64,000 nucleotides of DNA, from the NCBI RefSeq assembly GCF_042100115.1, contig NC_091281.1, positions 1,240,001-1,304,000 on the forward strand, read 5' to 3'. Under the pieces are notes generated by a model. It searched no databases. It was not told the origin of the DNA and saw nothing but the letters and a program-made list of their open reading frames with translations. The position numbers were made by a program, and so were the translations under genes. Numbering within the stretch: the first letter of the stretch is position 1; each line of letters begins with the position of its first letter. The DNA comes from Alternaria dauci. Taxonomy: Eukaryota > Ascomycota > Dothideomycetes > Pleosporales > Pleosporaceae. This document shows, in pieces, positions 22,649 to 34,555 of this stretch.

Positions 22649-23317
22649 TCAATCTACTCTCGGCCTGACACTCCTCGCACTGTCAGCAGCACCCATGCCG
22701 CCAACAACATCCTGCACCAACTCCCTCAACTGCTGCTGTACCTCTTCGGAGTCGTAGTCTGGCCTTGCCGCGAGCTCTTCAATGCGTCTCCGTATCTCGG
22801 GATCCGGCGCATCGACAGCGTCTTCTTCCATGGTGCCCACGTTGACCTTGACGCCGTCGGGGAGCGGCGGCGGTGGATGGACGCCCTCGGTCTCTATGAT
22901 GCCTGCCGCAGCGGGCTCGTGGCCGGTGCGCAGGCTCGTCAAATATTGGTATACTTCGTGTGTCGCATCCTCCTCTTCCAAAAACTTGTCTTCGGCTGTC
23001 TGGCCGTCGTGGTTCTTTATGCTGGTGTCTGCGCCCAATTCCTCGACCAGGCATTTTGCTACCTCTTGCTTTTCGCACGCAAAGAGGGGCGTCTCGCCGT
23101 CTTCATCGAGGATGTTGACGTCGGCATTGTATTTGCGGACCAGGTCGCGCAGGACGGCGAGTTGGTTGTACGAGGCGGCGGCGTGGACGAGCGAGTAGCC
23201 GTGTGCATCGCGCGCAGAGGCAAGGTGTGGATGCTGCTCGAGCGAAGAGAGGATGGACTGGGGGCGCGTGTCGATGAGGTTGAGCAGGAGATCGATGGTT
23301 GGTGCTGGAAGCGCCAT
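22649..23317 (-). CDS. Yar1-like ankyrin-repeat protein
   Basis: The frame is open without introns; I start at the ATG at 23317 (MALPAPTIDLLLNLID), giving 222 aa, because the 65 codons upstream of it look like 5' UTR. Ankyrin repeats lie at about residues 40-130: DAHGYSLVHAAASYNQLAVL, then DEDGETPLFACEKQEVAKCL and NHDGQTAEDKFLEE. The C-terminus is acidic. Length and layout match fungal cytoplasmic ankyrin proteins of the Yar1 type; yeast Yar1 is a chaperone of ribosomal protein Rps3. The Yar1 assignment is inference, the ankyrin repeats are clear. The 315-codon frame on the opposite strand is its shadow. Confidence 0.82.
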   Translation of the reverse strand: MALPAPTIDLLLNLIDTRPQSILSSLEQHPHLASARDAHGYSLVHAAASYNQLAVLRDLVRKYNADVNILDEDGETPLFACEKQEVAKCLVEELGADTSIKNHDGQTAEDKFLEEEDATHEVYQYLTSLRTGHEPAAAGIIETEGVHPPPPLPDGVKVNVGTMEEDAVDAPDPEIRRRIEELAARPDYDSEEVQQQLRELVQDVVGGMGAADSARSVRPRVD

Positions 23318-24124
23318 GGTGGGCTGCGGCGGGGAGGCTGTTGGTTCGGGAGGGCGCGGACGGCTGCTCAGCGTCTTTCTGGGCGTGATTATCGATCTGA
23401 TGTGCTGCGCGTCCGTGTACACGCAACTCTGGCTCGATCGTCGGACCGCAGCAAATCTAAAAATGACGTGGGCGGAGGATGCGGAGACTTTTCCACTTTT
23501 CCATTTTCCCACTTTCCCAGTGGCGCCGGGAGTGGAGTGTTAGCAAACCCCCCCGGCCCCAGATCTTCTTGACACACATCATCATGCATCTGTATACACT
23601 ACACGGCCGTCTCTCCTGCCCTCCGTCCTATCGACTCCGCCTGTCTTCCTTGGTCGTGTCTGCTCCGAAGTCAGGCCGATGCAATAAGGAAATCACGTTC
23701 GGGCGCTCTGGGCGCCAGCTGAGACGATCAAGACCAAGGCCCAGCGTCAATCACACACACAGCCTCAAACCGTCAGCTCGGGCCTTGGCTATGCATTGCT
23801 CGCGTGCCCCGTCTCCCCTTTGCCGTCCACTCGCTCCTGCGGCGTAGCCTCTCCATCAGCAAGGCCTTGTTTCTGCTTTCTTTTGCTCAGCTAGTCAAGA
23901 ACGTTGCCATCCTACACGTCAACACCGGCCGCAGCATAGTCCATCTTCACAACGTTACACTGCGTCACACGACACTAGACTCTCGCGTTTGTCTTGGCCC
24001 TCTCTAGCTGCCTTTAATGCGCCTGTCCCTCTGAGCAATTTGGGACGTTTGGCGCCCTACCTGGGACTTGACTTGCATTCTTTCTTCCTCCCACTGTCGT
24101 CGTTAGACATCCACTCCCGCAAAC
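23318..24124. promoter_or_regulatory. divergent promoter region, ankyrin gene and PAP2 gene
   Basis: The genes point away from each other over 807 bp. The DNA is C/T-rich with many CTCC and CACAC stretches. I see no gene or structured RNA in it. Confidence 0.4.
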
Positions 24125-25465
24125 ATGAGGACCGTCAGAGGAGTCGGCGTGCCGTCGGTGAAGCTCGTTGCATCCTACATCTTCGACTGGATCGTCATCG
24201 TTGCCATTGCAGCCGTTGCCGGCGGCTGGGAATATGTCGAACCGTTCAAACGACCCTTCTCGCCCGTTGACCTCAACATATCGTATCCGTACCAGACCAG
24301 CGAAATGATACCCACATGGCTCCTCGCCGTTGTAGCGCTCGTTGCTCCTGCCGCCATCATTTTCATCGTGTGCCTCATCTGGGTCCCCGGGCCCACGGCT
24401 GAACGCGGAACACCGAAATCGCTCATTTGGAGGAGGAAACTCTGGGAATGGAATACCGGTTGGATGGGCCTCGCCCTCTCCCTCGCGACGGCCTTCCTCA
24501 TCACTCAGGGCATGAAGAATCTCTTCGGAAAGCCGCGACCTGATCTGCTGTCGAGATGTCAGCCAGATCTCACGCGTATCCGAGAAACCACCATCAGCCC
24601 TCTGGGAGAGTTTTATCAACCGGAATGGGTGCTCGTCACCGTCGACATCTGTCAACAAACGGATTCAGACATACTCAAGGACGGCTTCAAGTCTTTTCCC
24701 AGTGGCCATGCCAGCTGTAAGCAATCCCCCCTTCCACCCTCTCTGACCACCAGCTAATGCACTCCTCTAGTCTCATGGGCCGGCCTCCTCTACCTCACTC
24801 TCTTCCTCGCCTCCAAGTTCTCCGTCGCAATCCCCTTCCTTCCCCCACGACCCTATTCCGCAAACCCCGCTCACACCTCCGCCGTCGCCCCTTCCAATCT
24901 CAAGAAGTTAGCCACGCTTCCCATCCACAAGCAAGACTCAACCCTCTCGAAGCCGTCCTACAACGACGATGCCGTAGTCCCTATCCGCTACCAAAACGCC
25001 GCACCCCCCGTTTACACCCTCGTCCTTGTCCTGGTACCCGTCTGCGCCGCCATATACATAACAAGCACGCGATTTACCGATTTCCGTCACTTCGGGTTTG
25101 ATCTGCTGTTCGGTACGCTGATTGGCGTCACATGTGCGTGGTTTTCGTTCCGCTGGTACCATCTCCCCATTACACGGGGCGCGGGATGGGCTTGGGGACC
25201 CAGGAGCTACGACCGCGCGTGGGGCATTGGTGTTGGCCGAGGAAGTTACGTCGGAACAGAGGGATGGAGCAGCAAGGGAGATAGCCAAACGGCACATCGG
25301 AGGCGAGCAGACGGCCAGTTTGATAGCCATACCAACGGTGTGGATGAGAGTGAACTGAGTGTACTGAACCGGAATGGCGTGCCGCATGCTGGAAACCCAC
25401 CCAGCGCGGTGCATTCGAGGAGTGGTACAGCGCAGACATATCGTGCCATGCCGCAGGATGTTTGA
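24125..25465 (+). CDS. PAP2-family lipid phosphate phosphatase (DPP1/LPP1 type)
   Basis: Exons 24125-24716 and 24771-25465 (54-bp intron) give 428 aa. All three phosphatase motifs are present: KNLFGKPRP (KX6RP, residues about 130-138), FPSGHAS spanning the intron (PSGH, about 193-196), and TRFTDFRHFGFD (RX5HX3D) near residue 320. About six membrane helices surround them. The family removes phosphate from diacylglycerol pyrophosphate, phosphatidate or lysophosphatidate on the lumenal side of ER, Golgi or vacuole membranes. Between motifs 2 and 3 there is a loop of about 60 residues rich in Pro, Ser and Lys. The last 100 residues are hydrophilic and lack a known domain. Confidence 0.92.
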
Positions 25466-26149
25466 TCTTGTTTTTTTACCTTTGTCAGTACATAATTCGA
25501 TGGGAAGCATGGCGTTGGGACGGACTCTCGTCCCAGGCGGGAAAACTGTGAATATCGACGTTGTATACCAGGTTGGCAACTTTGCATATTTTTGAAGAGA
25601 ATACCACTCAAGCAAATCAAGAAATTAATGTCCTATCTTTCAATGATCGTAATGACGAGTAAGCTGCCTTGTTTATCACGTCCCACCCAAGATGCAAGGG
25701 GGAGCCTGCGTGAATCGATTTGAATACGAGCCGGAAGTGTATGAGTAGCATTACCTTTCAAAGAATCCAACCGGTAGAAGAAACCCCAAAATAGCCTGCT
25801 TGAAGGATATACTGTACCAGCCAATCAAAGATGAAAGTAAAAGTCGCTTGGGGTGTTGTCGCGTTGGGCTATCATATCATATCAAATCGACTGTACTTTT
25901 GCATGCTGCTACATATACTCCACTGCCAGCTGGCAGTTGAATACCCTCCTAAACAAACCTACCGCCTCTGCTCCACTGTCGTGTTGAAAAGACGTGCTGC
26001 TCCGCCTCCTTCTCCACATCATCCGCTCGTATACGGGCAGATGGGGATTGAATGCGCCATTGTGTAATTGGCCGCAATAGCCATGTCTCAGGCTTGTTTG
26101 CCTGGCTTTGTTGTCTTGCATCGTGCTAGCCAACGCGGAGACGAGTCAT
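25466..26149. other. convergent intergenic region
   Basis: It separates the stops of the PAP2 gene (+) and OPI3 (-). I see no gene or repeat in it. Confidence 0.45.
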
Positions 26150-27040
26150 CTACAGACCCTTCTTGCCATTCTTCTTCCTCTCCTCGTCCCTCTTCTGGTA
26201 AATCATGCCAGTGAATGGGTCCTCCCACTTGCACGCAATAGAGTATGCAGTGTGAACCAGTGCGGTGAGGAGTATACCAGCTGGCTTTCCGTACCAAATA
26301 GCCGTGGCCAGGAAAGACATGGCGGAGCCGTGGTACATGGGCGAGCTCGAGACGTTGAACGGGAATGTCGTCACAGGCTCGTCCATAAGGATGCCGAAGT
26401 AGTCACCGAGGTAGGTACCAGTGACACCAAGAGCCCACATGGAGGTCAGGACGAGCGTGTTCCCCATTAGGAAGAGGGGAATCGCGGAGTATTTGACGGC
26501 AGGAGAAACGAGAGCCGGATGGGTGGGCTGGTCGGCGAGAGCTTCATTGTAACTGTAGAGTCATGGTCAGAATTTCGACTAACTCGGGTAGACGTTGACG
26601 TCTGGAGACCATGGTGGTAGCTTGTACGTACAGGTAATCTCGGAAGATACCCAGGGAGAAGATGGTTACGGCGAGCGCATAGCATCCAAGTCGAGAGTTG
26701 CCACCGAACAGCTTGGTAATGACCTTGTTGTGGTACTCTGAGTCCTGTTAGCTTCACTCGATCCTGCTGTTGCGACTATAGCCGAGCCGTGGAAGGCGGC
26801 TGCTGGTGTCGCAACGCCATGACGAGGTAGCGTACCTTGCTGCGCAGCGATGCTATACCCCCGTTAGCGTTTGCATGAATTCATGAGCAACATGACTCAC
26901 TTCCAAAAGGTAGGGTTAAACACTATGCTTGCAGCAGATACTATCATCATGGTCAGTCGTCGCATCGGCAAACAGCGGGGGTCAAGGTCTCGGTACTCAC
27001 CCCACAAACTGGGCTGACTGAAGTCGATGTAAGAAGCCAT
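26150..27040 (-). CDS. OPI3: phospholipid methyltransferase Opi3
   Basis: Five exons, 27040-27001, 26940-26901, 26852-26836, 26737-26632 and 26552-26150, join in phase to 201 aa. Exon 3 has only 17 nt. The start MASYIDFSQPSLW, then IVFNPTFWNIAAQQEYHNKV, and later LGVTGTYLGDYFGILM with FPFNVSSSPMYHGS carry the family's S-adenosylmethionine and substrate motifs. Opi3 carries out the last two N-methylations from phosphatidylethanolamine to phosphatidylcholine in the ER. Four hydrophobic segments are visible. The end is strongly basic (RDEERKKNGKKGL), consistent with a cytosolic tail. Yeast Opi3 has 206 aa, so this is full length. Confidence 0.93.
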
Positions 27041-27546
27041 GATCGCAAGCGAGTCCAGATGAGTCGTGAGTCTTCAGATTGCGAGAACAGACAGGTAGAT
27101 GAAGCTCTGCGCCCACGATACAGAAGGTGTTGGGGATGTGGACAGCTTGCTCAGGTGTCAAGCATGTGCATTCGGCAGTTGCGCCGTTAGCGAGACGTCA
27201 TAAGCTCCACATGTTCAAGAAACTCCGGAGGCGCGCTTCACGGATGAACGCCTACCGAGCGCATCATTTTGTCGTCTTTTACGATTTACATTGTATCGGT
27301 CTGGCTTCTATCCAGGAACGATAATGTAGCTTCCACCACTGCTACCCTACAATCCGTTCCGCTTCTGTAGCTTTTACTGCGGGGTATACTAAGCCTCGTC
27401 ATAATAACAAATTCAAACAATAACGCCCTATCCAACAATGCATCCTCAAGCGTGTGTTCATGCTCTCGGCAGAACCGTAGCCTGCGCGAAATGCCCAAGT
27501 CATTCAAAATTATACAAGATCGTGTCGCGCCCAACATGCTTGAATC
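27041..27546. other. OPI3 upstream region and transporter 3' flank
   Basis: Both genes are on the minus strand. I see no coding region or repeat here. Confidence 0.45.
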
Positions 27547-29157
27547 CTACAAACCGTTGTCGGCGCATGTAAAAGGTCCCCCAAAGCCATCGGCCTTGTA
27601 GCCGTCGATGATCGATTGTACAGTTGCGTACGTGCCCGCAGTCAAGAACAGCAGACCGATCAAGCAAAGGATGATGTTGAAAAAGAATCCAACATATCCA
27701 CGGAGTCCACGTGTCTTCCAGAAGTCGACACCATATCTCTCCCTACGAAGTCGAATGTACGCTACGCCCCAGAAAATGAATCCAAAGAACGAGTCGAACA
27801 GAGAGCTCATGAGTGAGAGCAAGTCGGAGAAGAAGGGAATGACTTCGGCGATGATGAAGGCGAAAATCCATAGTACAGCGAGGATCACGATCCATGTGAC
27901 CCAGCCAGCCACGGTGTGGCCGGTCCTGTGTCGGGACTGAGAACCGTAGATGCGGAACAAGACAAATCGGGCTGTTACGGAGGCATACAAGACACCGAGG
28001 AAGATGATTGTGGGTACCATGAAGGTGAAAGCCACCTTCTTGTAGACTTCGTTGGAGATGGAGCCAAAGGCCGGCGACGTCATGTAGTTGGTACCAGTGT
28101 AACCGTAGACAACACCTCCGACCAAACTGAAAATGATGACCTCACAAATGGTGACGGCCCAGAGTGCCTTGGGGAACTCTTTGGGCTCCCTCATCTCAGC
28201 GATGAAGCTGGGGAGGGTAATCTGGCCAATGAAGGTATAGCTGATGTTCATAAAGGCGCTCATGCCCATTACGAAAGTGGTTCCAGCTGGGGGTACGGCG
28301 TACACCTCGAGTTCGCCTTTGCTTGGGTAGCCTGCAGGCTTGCCGTCAACACCGGAGAATGCAGCAGCAAGGATAACGGAGATGAAGGTGAAGGCGGCAG
28401 AGGCAGTCGCTAGAGTAGCCAGGGTGCTAAAGGTTCGCGGGAGAGAAGCCACAAATGAGATGATGGCAGTTATGGCGGCGAAGACAATGGTGCAGGTAGC
28501 ATGTCCGGTGATGGTGTTCCACCACTTGGCTCCGACGAGGCAGTGCAGACCCATGATGAAAACGTCTTGAGGCATGGTCAGTACTAGGTTGGAGGGTGCG
28601 CAAAAGAGTTTCGGCTTACTGTTGAGGACAAACATGACTGCTGTCGCGTAAAAGGCCCATTTCTGATTCCAGAAGAGCATTTGGCCAATGTCACAGACAT
28701 CGCGGATCTGAGGATGGCGCATGCAGAATTCCCTGAATAGTCAGTATGGGCAGTCATGGGTTTTTATCGTTGATGTGACCTACCATGTAGTCAAGGAAGT
28801 GTAAAGGACGAGACCGGCGATGACAAAAGTCAGGATCAAGCCCGGGACAAGGCCGAGAATGGAGTAGGACCACGGGAAGGACATGATGGCCAGACAAATG
28901 TACTCGGAGAACAACAGCGCGGCAGTCTTTTGCCAGCTGCAGGTGCGGTACTTGATGGCATTGTTGGCTTCCAATTCGATCTGCCTGCCGATGGTGATAC
29001 TGGCGTCCGAGTCGGTGTCACCGGAAGTAGGTAGGATTCCCCCTGCTGCCTCGGCGTCGTAGCTCTTCTCTTTTTCCAAAGTGACCTTTTCATTACTGTT
29101 TTGACTGGTGGCGTCGGTGGGCGAAGCCCTGCCGCCGAAGAGGGACTTCAACGCCAT
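27547..29157 (-). CDS. neutral amino-acid transporter, AAAP (Mtr-like) family
   Basis: Exons 29157-28784, 28732-28620 and 28565-27547 give 501 aa. The start is the ATG at 29157, ahead of an 85-residue hydrophilic N-terminus with many Ser, Asp and Glu. About eleven membrane helices follow, beginning at SEYICLAIMSFPWSYSILG. Typical Aa_trans patterns are IMGLHCLVGAKWWNTITGH, ISYTFIGQITLPSFIAEM and the run after EPKEFPKALWAV. The nearest known relative I recall is the Neurospora N-system permease Mtr, a plasma-membrane carrier of neutral and aromatic amino acids. The exon 2 to 3 acceptor is AAG rather than CAG or TAG; the NNVF join is what the family shows. Substrate range cannot be read from sequence. 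Confidence 0.9.
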
Positions 29158-30865
29158 TTGACGCAACGGATACACCTCTTGTAAGGAGTGTAGTAAAAAG
29201 AACGGCGGGTAGCTGCTTCCAGGCGCATTAATTGCGGATATGGGGTCTGGGGGTGTGCAAGGTCGAAGTGAGTTGATCAAACGATGGAGGAGCCAGGCGC
29301 GAAAATGGTTAAATATAATCGCGGGGGCAAGGTGATAGCGGGTGCATGGAGTGTTGCAGTGGAAAGACGTAAGCTAGTGTGCACTGCTAACATGGTTAGA
29401 CCCAAAACTTGCGGGGGTTGGGAGAGGGTTCGGTGAAGGCGAACAGGGAAGGCGAAAGAGTGGGGACCGTTCTTGCCTATGGCACGACCGAGTGGGAACG
29501 CGACCAAGGGAGAGTCGCACAAACACCAGCCGTTTGCCGCGCTATGACCACGACACTCCCCATTTTCTCCCGCTCTCGCGCTATGAAATCTCAGTAAAAT
29601 CCTTTGGCTTGACGCCGCGAGTGCCGCTCTCTGTGGGTGAATTGTATTACCGACCAGGCTCTAGCATGCGTGACGTCGGTTTTGTCGCTGCCCATGCTAA
29701 CGGCACAGATCTACCATTTCACTCTCACTCATACAGAGCATACCCATGTCGAAGATCCATTACATCAGTCGTCAGCGACTTTAGATAACCACGTCGATGG
29801 CGCTGTCGCGTTGCCGCATTGCTGCATTTCTGTCACGCCCACTTCCTGTTGCCACACCGTTGTACTGGCTCACAAGCCAGACATCGAGGCTTGATGTCAC
29901 TGTGGCGCCCACTAAGCTCAATTGCTAAGCTCCATATCAAGGCCTCCCAGCACCGGTAAGCTTGGCTTGGCTTGCTTAGCTTACGACATTCCGTGGGCGA
30001 TTTACCACGACCAAGCCTCGCCAATGCCTGGCCAATCCCTAGCCACCAACGTCAAATCCTTCGCGGCTTGTGCTCATCTAATCCGCCCACAAGTCCAGTC
30101 TCGAGTTCAAAGTATGGACCATCAACCAAGGTCCATCGCGAATGTTTGATTTAGCCAGTAAAACAGCAGGAACCACAGTGTCGGCCACGTTGTAGGGGTG
30201 TCTGTCCTGCAGGGCACCTACGGATCCGCTATCTACGCAACCATGTCTGCGCTCCGAAATACCCGTGTTGCAGAACCGTAGATCTTGACGCACGATTTGC
30301 CAGACGACTGGTAATTCACCGAAGCAGTAAACGCAAAATTGTACGCAAATTGCGTTATCGTCCTCATTTCGTTCCGCGGCGCTGCATGGCTTATGCGCAC
30401 TGCTGATCCTGCACTTGGCGTTCGGACAGAAAAAGAAGTGCGCACCCACACTCGCCTGTCACTCCAGTACTCACCGGATGGCTGCGTCCGCGCAACGAAA
30501 GGGAGCGAGATACTGACAAATGTATAGACATAGCAGAAATACAACAGCTATCTTTATAGAACCCGAGTAAATCATCGCCGTCATCCGTTCTGTTCGAGAT
30601 GTCCTCATCACAGACAGCCGGGTTTTTTTTTACCCAGACAAGCGCATCTTACTAAATGTCGTTTCAGTGACTATGGATAAGAAGATAGGATACTGACAAC
30701 TATTGCATAGATCCAACCATTTCCCACAATCTGTAGTAGGAGTAGCGCGCATGAAAGGCATATATTTACTAATTTCATGAATCTTGCGAGATACGGTTAT
30801 ATGACAGTACTGCCTCCCATATTCTACCACCTCCCAGCTGAGGTTAAAACGCCCGCTAATGTTCC
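29158..30865. other. 1.7-kb transporter upstream region
   Basis: It lies upstream of the amino-acid transporter and downstream of the SCY1-like gene; both are on the minus strand. Small open frames (up to 123 codons) show no family features. A run of nine T sits at 30623-30631, close to the SCY1-like stop. I see no gene. Confidence 0.4.
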
Positions 30866-33800
30866 TCAAATTAAGCTATCACCTCCACTACCCCAGTTTG
30901 TCTGTTGCTGTTGTTGCTGTTGCTGAGTCTGCGTCTGCGCCCTCAAACTTGCCATACTGTTCATCCCCATCCCCGAACTCGGCGTTCGATTACCCATGGG
31001 CGGCGGCGCGATACTAAAAGATCCCGTACCCATTGGTTTCGCAGGCGGAGGCGCAATACTAAAGGACGAATAAGGAGATTGCGTTCGTGACTGCGAGGGA
31101 GGTGGAGCGATAGAAGGGAAATTTGATAGAGAGTTGTTCGTATTGGTGTTCGATGTGCCCATACTACTCCAGTTACTCGATGCCATTGACGAGTTGCCTG
31201 CTTTGCTCCAATCGATACCCGAGCTTTGCGTGGTGTTGGTATACGAGGGTGTTGTGGCAGAGGTGGGAGACATCATGTTGTTCATGCTCATAGCTGGTCG
31301 GACTTGTTGTTGGGGCTGAGCGAAGGAGGAGCTGCCGATACCTGGGTTTGCGGCGCTCAGGGCTGGGAAAGAAGAGTTGAGTGTGTTTAGCGTGTTGTCC
31401 GGTGTTATTGCTCTGCTTTGCGCTTTAGGAGCGCCGAGGTTGGTGGTTGGTGGCGGAGAGACGGGGGGTGTGGACCAGGAGAAGGTTGCTGCTGGCGACG
31501 CGGTCCTGGATGCTGTTCGGTTGGTGGATGGCCGTGAGGGCAGGACCGTAGAAGATGTAGCGGATGCTGAAGCGTTTGCCCATGGATCACCGCCTAACAT
31601 GTCTGTACCACCAGAAGAGCCTTGCTGTCCTCCACGTACAAGTGCCTCAAAATCAGTATCTCCGTTTCCGTTGGTGGTGTCAAAACCGTTAGCTGCTGAC
31701 GGGCCACCGAAGGACATGAACTCATTGCGTGTGGTAGCCGTGGAGCCGTTCGCGCCGAGTTCTTGTAGCTTACGTGTCTGCTCATTCTCGACACGCGCAG
31801 ACGTCGACTTGATAAGGCTCATGTACGCTTGGAACTGCTGCAAGTTGAGTAGTGGTCCCAAGCTGAAATTCCACAATATAGGAAGCACATCCATAGCAAG
31901 AAAGTCGCTGTCAACTTGGCTACTGATGGCCTTGAAGACATCCAATGCGGCCATCTGTACAATTGTTAGCAAGTCATCTGTAACCTGTCCGTTCTCATGA
32001 ACATACCATGACGGCAGGCTCCTTTGTCTTGATACCACGAAGCAGCGGTACTATCTTCTCCTGGATAGTATATTTGTCGAGAATCGATACATTGGAGCTC
32101 TTGACCTTGGGTGCTGCTACCATTCCAGTAAGACCATCTCCTTGGTCGTCTTGCTGTTCGTTTCCTCCTCCACAAAGTGTCTTGAAAGCCTCTAGACCGC
32201 GAATCTTGATACCCATACTGCTAGTCTTTGCAAAAATGCTAGCAATTACAGGGAAGAGCTCGTTCTTCACAGTCGAAAAGTCCAGAATCGGCAAGACAAT
32301 AGGTAGCGTACGCAGGGCTGCATCGACGAGCGAGTGAGTAGGAGATTCGAGAGCGTAGTTGATGATTGGGAGTATGTCATCTTTGAAGTCCTTGCCACTC
32401 GAGTTATCTGCGGCGATCTGCATGTTCTCAAGAAGTACCATAAGTCCTGCTTCCTTGAGGCTGTCCCTCTCCTGTTGTGGCGCTTTCGTGTTTGCAGCTG
32501 CGGCAGTCAGGAATATCTCTCGCAACTTGGGTATCACTTTCTCGGTAAAGGCTCGCTTTCCAGATGGAAGCATGGTAACGATCTTGAAGACGTTCTGGAG
32601 TATCAGAGTGAGGAGCTCTCGGTCTTTCATCTCCTCAAGCAGAGCAGGTAAGATCTTCTTGTCCAGTACAGATTTGGGAAACTGGTTCAAGATACGTGGT
32701 AGACCACGCATGAACTGTGACTTTTCATTGGGTGTCTTTCCAGGTAGCGAGTCAAGAAAGCGGATTGTGGACACTAGGATGTTGTCAAAGTATGCTGCTT
32801 GTTGAAATTCTCGTACATCCAATCGCTGTGCGGGTCGCCGCGTTATCAAGCGATCCAGGACGCCGTTTGCGAGATCTCGTGGCAGTGGTTGGGACGCCAT
32901 GAAGTTGTTCGTCTTGCTTGGAACCGAGGAAGACGAGGAGAAGGCCCGCTTGTATGAAGAAGAACTTCCATTGAACTCCAACGGGCTCTTATGCGGCGAA
33001 TTGTACAGCGCAATTATCAGCATACCCAGACTGAACATGTCTGCTGCCGGGGTTATGTTGTTATCCATGACGAAGTCGGGCGAAGAGTAGTCTAGGTTCA
33101 ACTGGACGTGTCGTGGTAGGCGGGCGTCGTAGTTCAGGACTTCTGAGAGCGAGATGGGCGTTACGGATGTGGGTTTCGTGGAGTTCTCTGGAGGAGTAGA
33201 GAAACCCAGACCTGAGATTTTCCAATCAGACTGTCACGACGATCAGCAAGGCGTTTGTAGAGAATGGCTGGTATTGTGGCTGCCTACTTTGGCATTGATG
33301 AAGATGGCCTCTGGAGTCAAGTTGGCATGTACCAATCCAGCGCTCTCGTGCAGAAACTCCAAGCCCTTTGCGATTTGCAACAAGCCTTTCTGTATCTCCA
33401 GCTCGTCGATTTCAAGTTCGCGTCTTCGCTTCTGGCCATCGGCTTCTTCGACGACATATCGGCTGCGACGTCCATTTACGCCACCGGCCTTCTCCTGCTC
33501 ATCTTTTTCTTGTAGCAAACCAGCCAGGGACGCTGTGACGGGCTCTGTCGCGAACATGAGGCCACCGCCACGAGTTTCTTCGACAGGCTCGGCCAGTTCC
33601 AAGATGTTGGGATGTCGTAACCGCGCCAAAGAACTGGCCTCTTTCTTGAGCCTTTCGACGACCTCGTCATGCGCGCGCTTGAGTCCTGAAGCCGCCGAGC
33701 GCCCACCGAAGCCTGCGCCAGCTGGTGGTTCCAGTGACTTCTTCTCGAAGATAAAGACGGAGGCTGCCTTGCCGGTCGACTTCTTCTTCGCGTCGTATAT

Positions 33801-33893
33801 CTTCCATGGTCCAGAATGAGACGTGGGTTGCGGGCTGAGGGTGTAGTTGCTCGAGATGTTGGAGGTGAAGGACTTTAGGGCGTTGGAAAACAT
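30866..33893 (-). CDS. SCY1: SCY1-like protein pseudokinase
   Basis: Exons 33893-33288, 33230-32007 and 31954-30866 give 972 aa. The first 330 residues form a kinase fold: VFIFEKKSL, KKEASSLARLRHPNILEL. The catalytic HRD block reads VHANLTPEAIF and the DFG block ISGLGFS, so catalytic residues are missing and it should be a pseudokinase. Residues about 380-680 are HEAT-like repeats (LPRILNQFPKSVLDKKILPA, LPALLEEMKDRELLTLILQN). The C-terminus from about 720 is Ser/Thr/Pro-rich with repeated SIAPPP units and a Gln run just before the end (DSLI). SCY1/SCYL proteins act in clathrin- and COPI-linked Golgi to endosome traffic. Yeast Scy1 has 804 aa; the extra length here is in the disordered tail. 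Confidence 0.92.
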
Positions 33894-34555
33894 GTTGGCG
33901 GTGGTCTATTCGCGCGCGCGGCGAAGTCGTGCGTGTAAAGCGAGGGCGTCATGGACTGTGATGTCGACGCGAGAAGCGTTGGTATTCGCGTGAGATCTGA
34001 GACAGATAGCTGGGGCCGCCGAGGAAATCAAGACACATCAGCCACGGTTTCCCTTTGCACGAGGCGACTTGCGATAATCACAGAAGAGTCGCACAATTGT
34101 CCAGACTCGTTGACGACAAAACCGAGGACCAAAGAGGCAGTTGGTCGACAAAGGCCAAGTGTTGGTAACCCCACGCGAGTTGTGGAGAAAAGGATGGTCA
34201 GGGTCGCCTCTGCCTAGTCTCCCTCCCGCCTTGCATGACGTGAGGCGAGCGCAGGCAGTGTGGGTGGATGCGGCCACGGACACCAGACAGGAGACCCAAA
34301 CACGTGAATAGCCTCAAATATCCGCCATGTCGACTCCCAAGGTGTCAATTGCGCCCTTGGGCTGCCCCGTTTGGTGGCCGGTGCAGGGCGGTATCGGACA
34401 TGAGTGTTGTTGGTGACTGTGTCTCGAGGTCCGATGTGTACAGGCCGCGGTCAGCTTCGGTCTTGTAATCCAAAATAATTATCGTCGTGGAATCCACCAC
34501 CTGCACCATCTCTCCCTCCCGCCCCACCCTCTCCGCCTACACTGCATATCTCACA
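33894..34555. promoter_or_regulatory. divergent promoter region, SCY1-like gene and BCAT gene
   Basis: The two genes face away from each other across 662 bp. A pyrimidine-rich tract ends just before the aminotransferase start. No gene is visible. Confidence 0.45.

Noticed and set aside
22625..23572. 315-codon plus-strand frame opposite the ankyrin gene
   Set aside because: The minus strand has clear ankyrin repeats; the plus frame has no domain.
30078..30544. Overlapping minus-strand frames of 103-123 codons upstream of the amino-acid transporter
   Set aside because: Cys-rich and irregular, with no domain or splice continuation; most likely chance.
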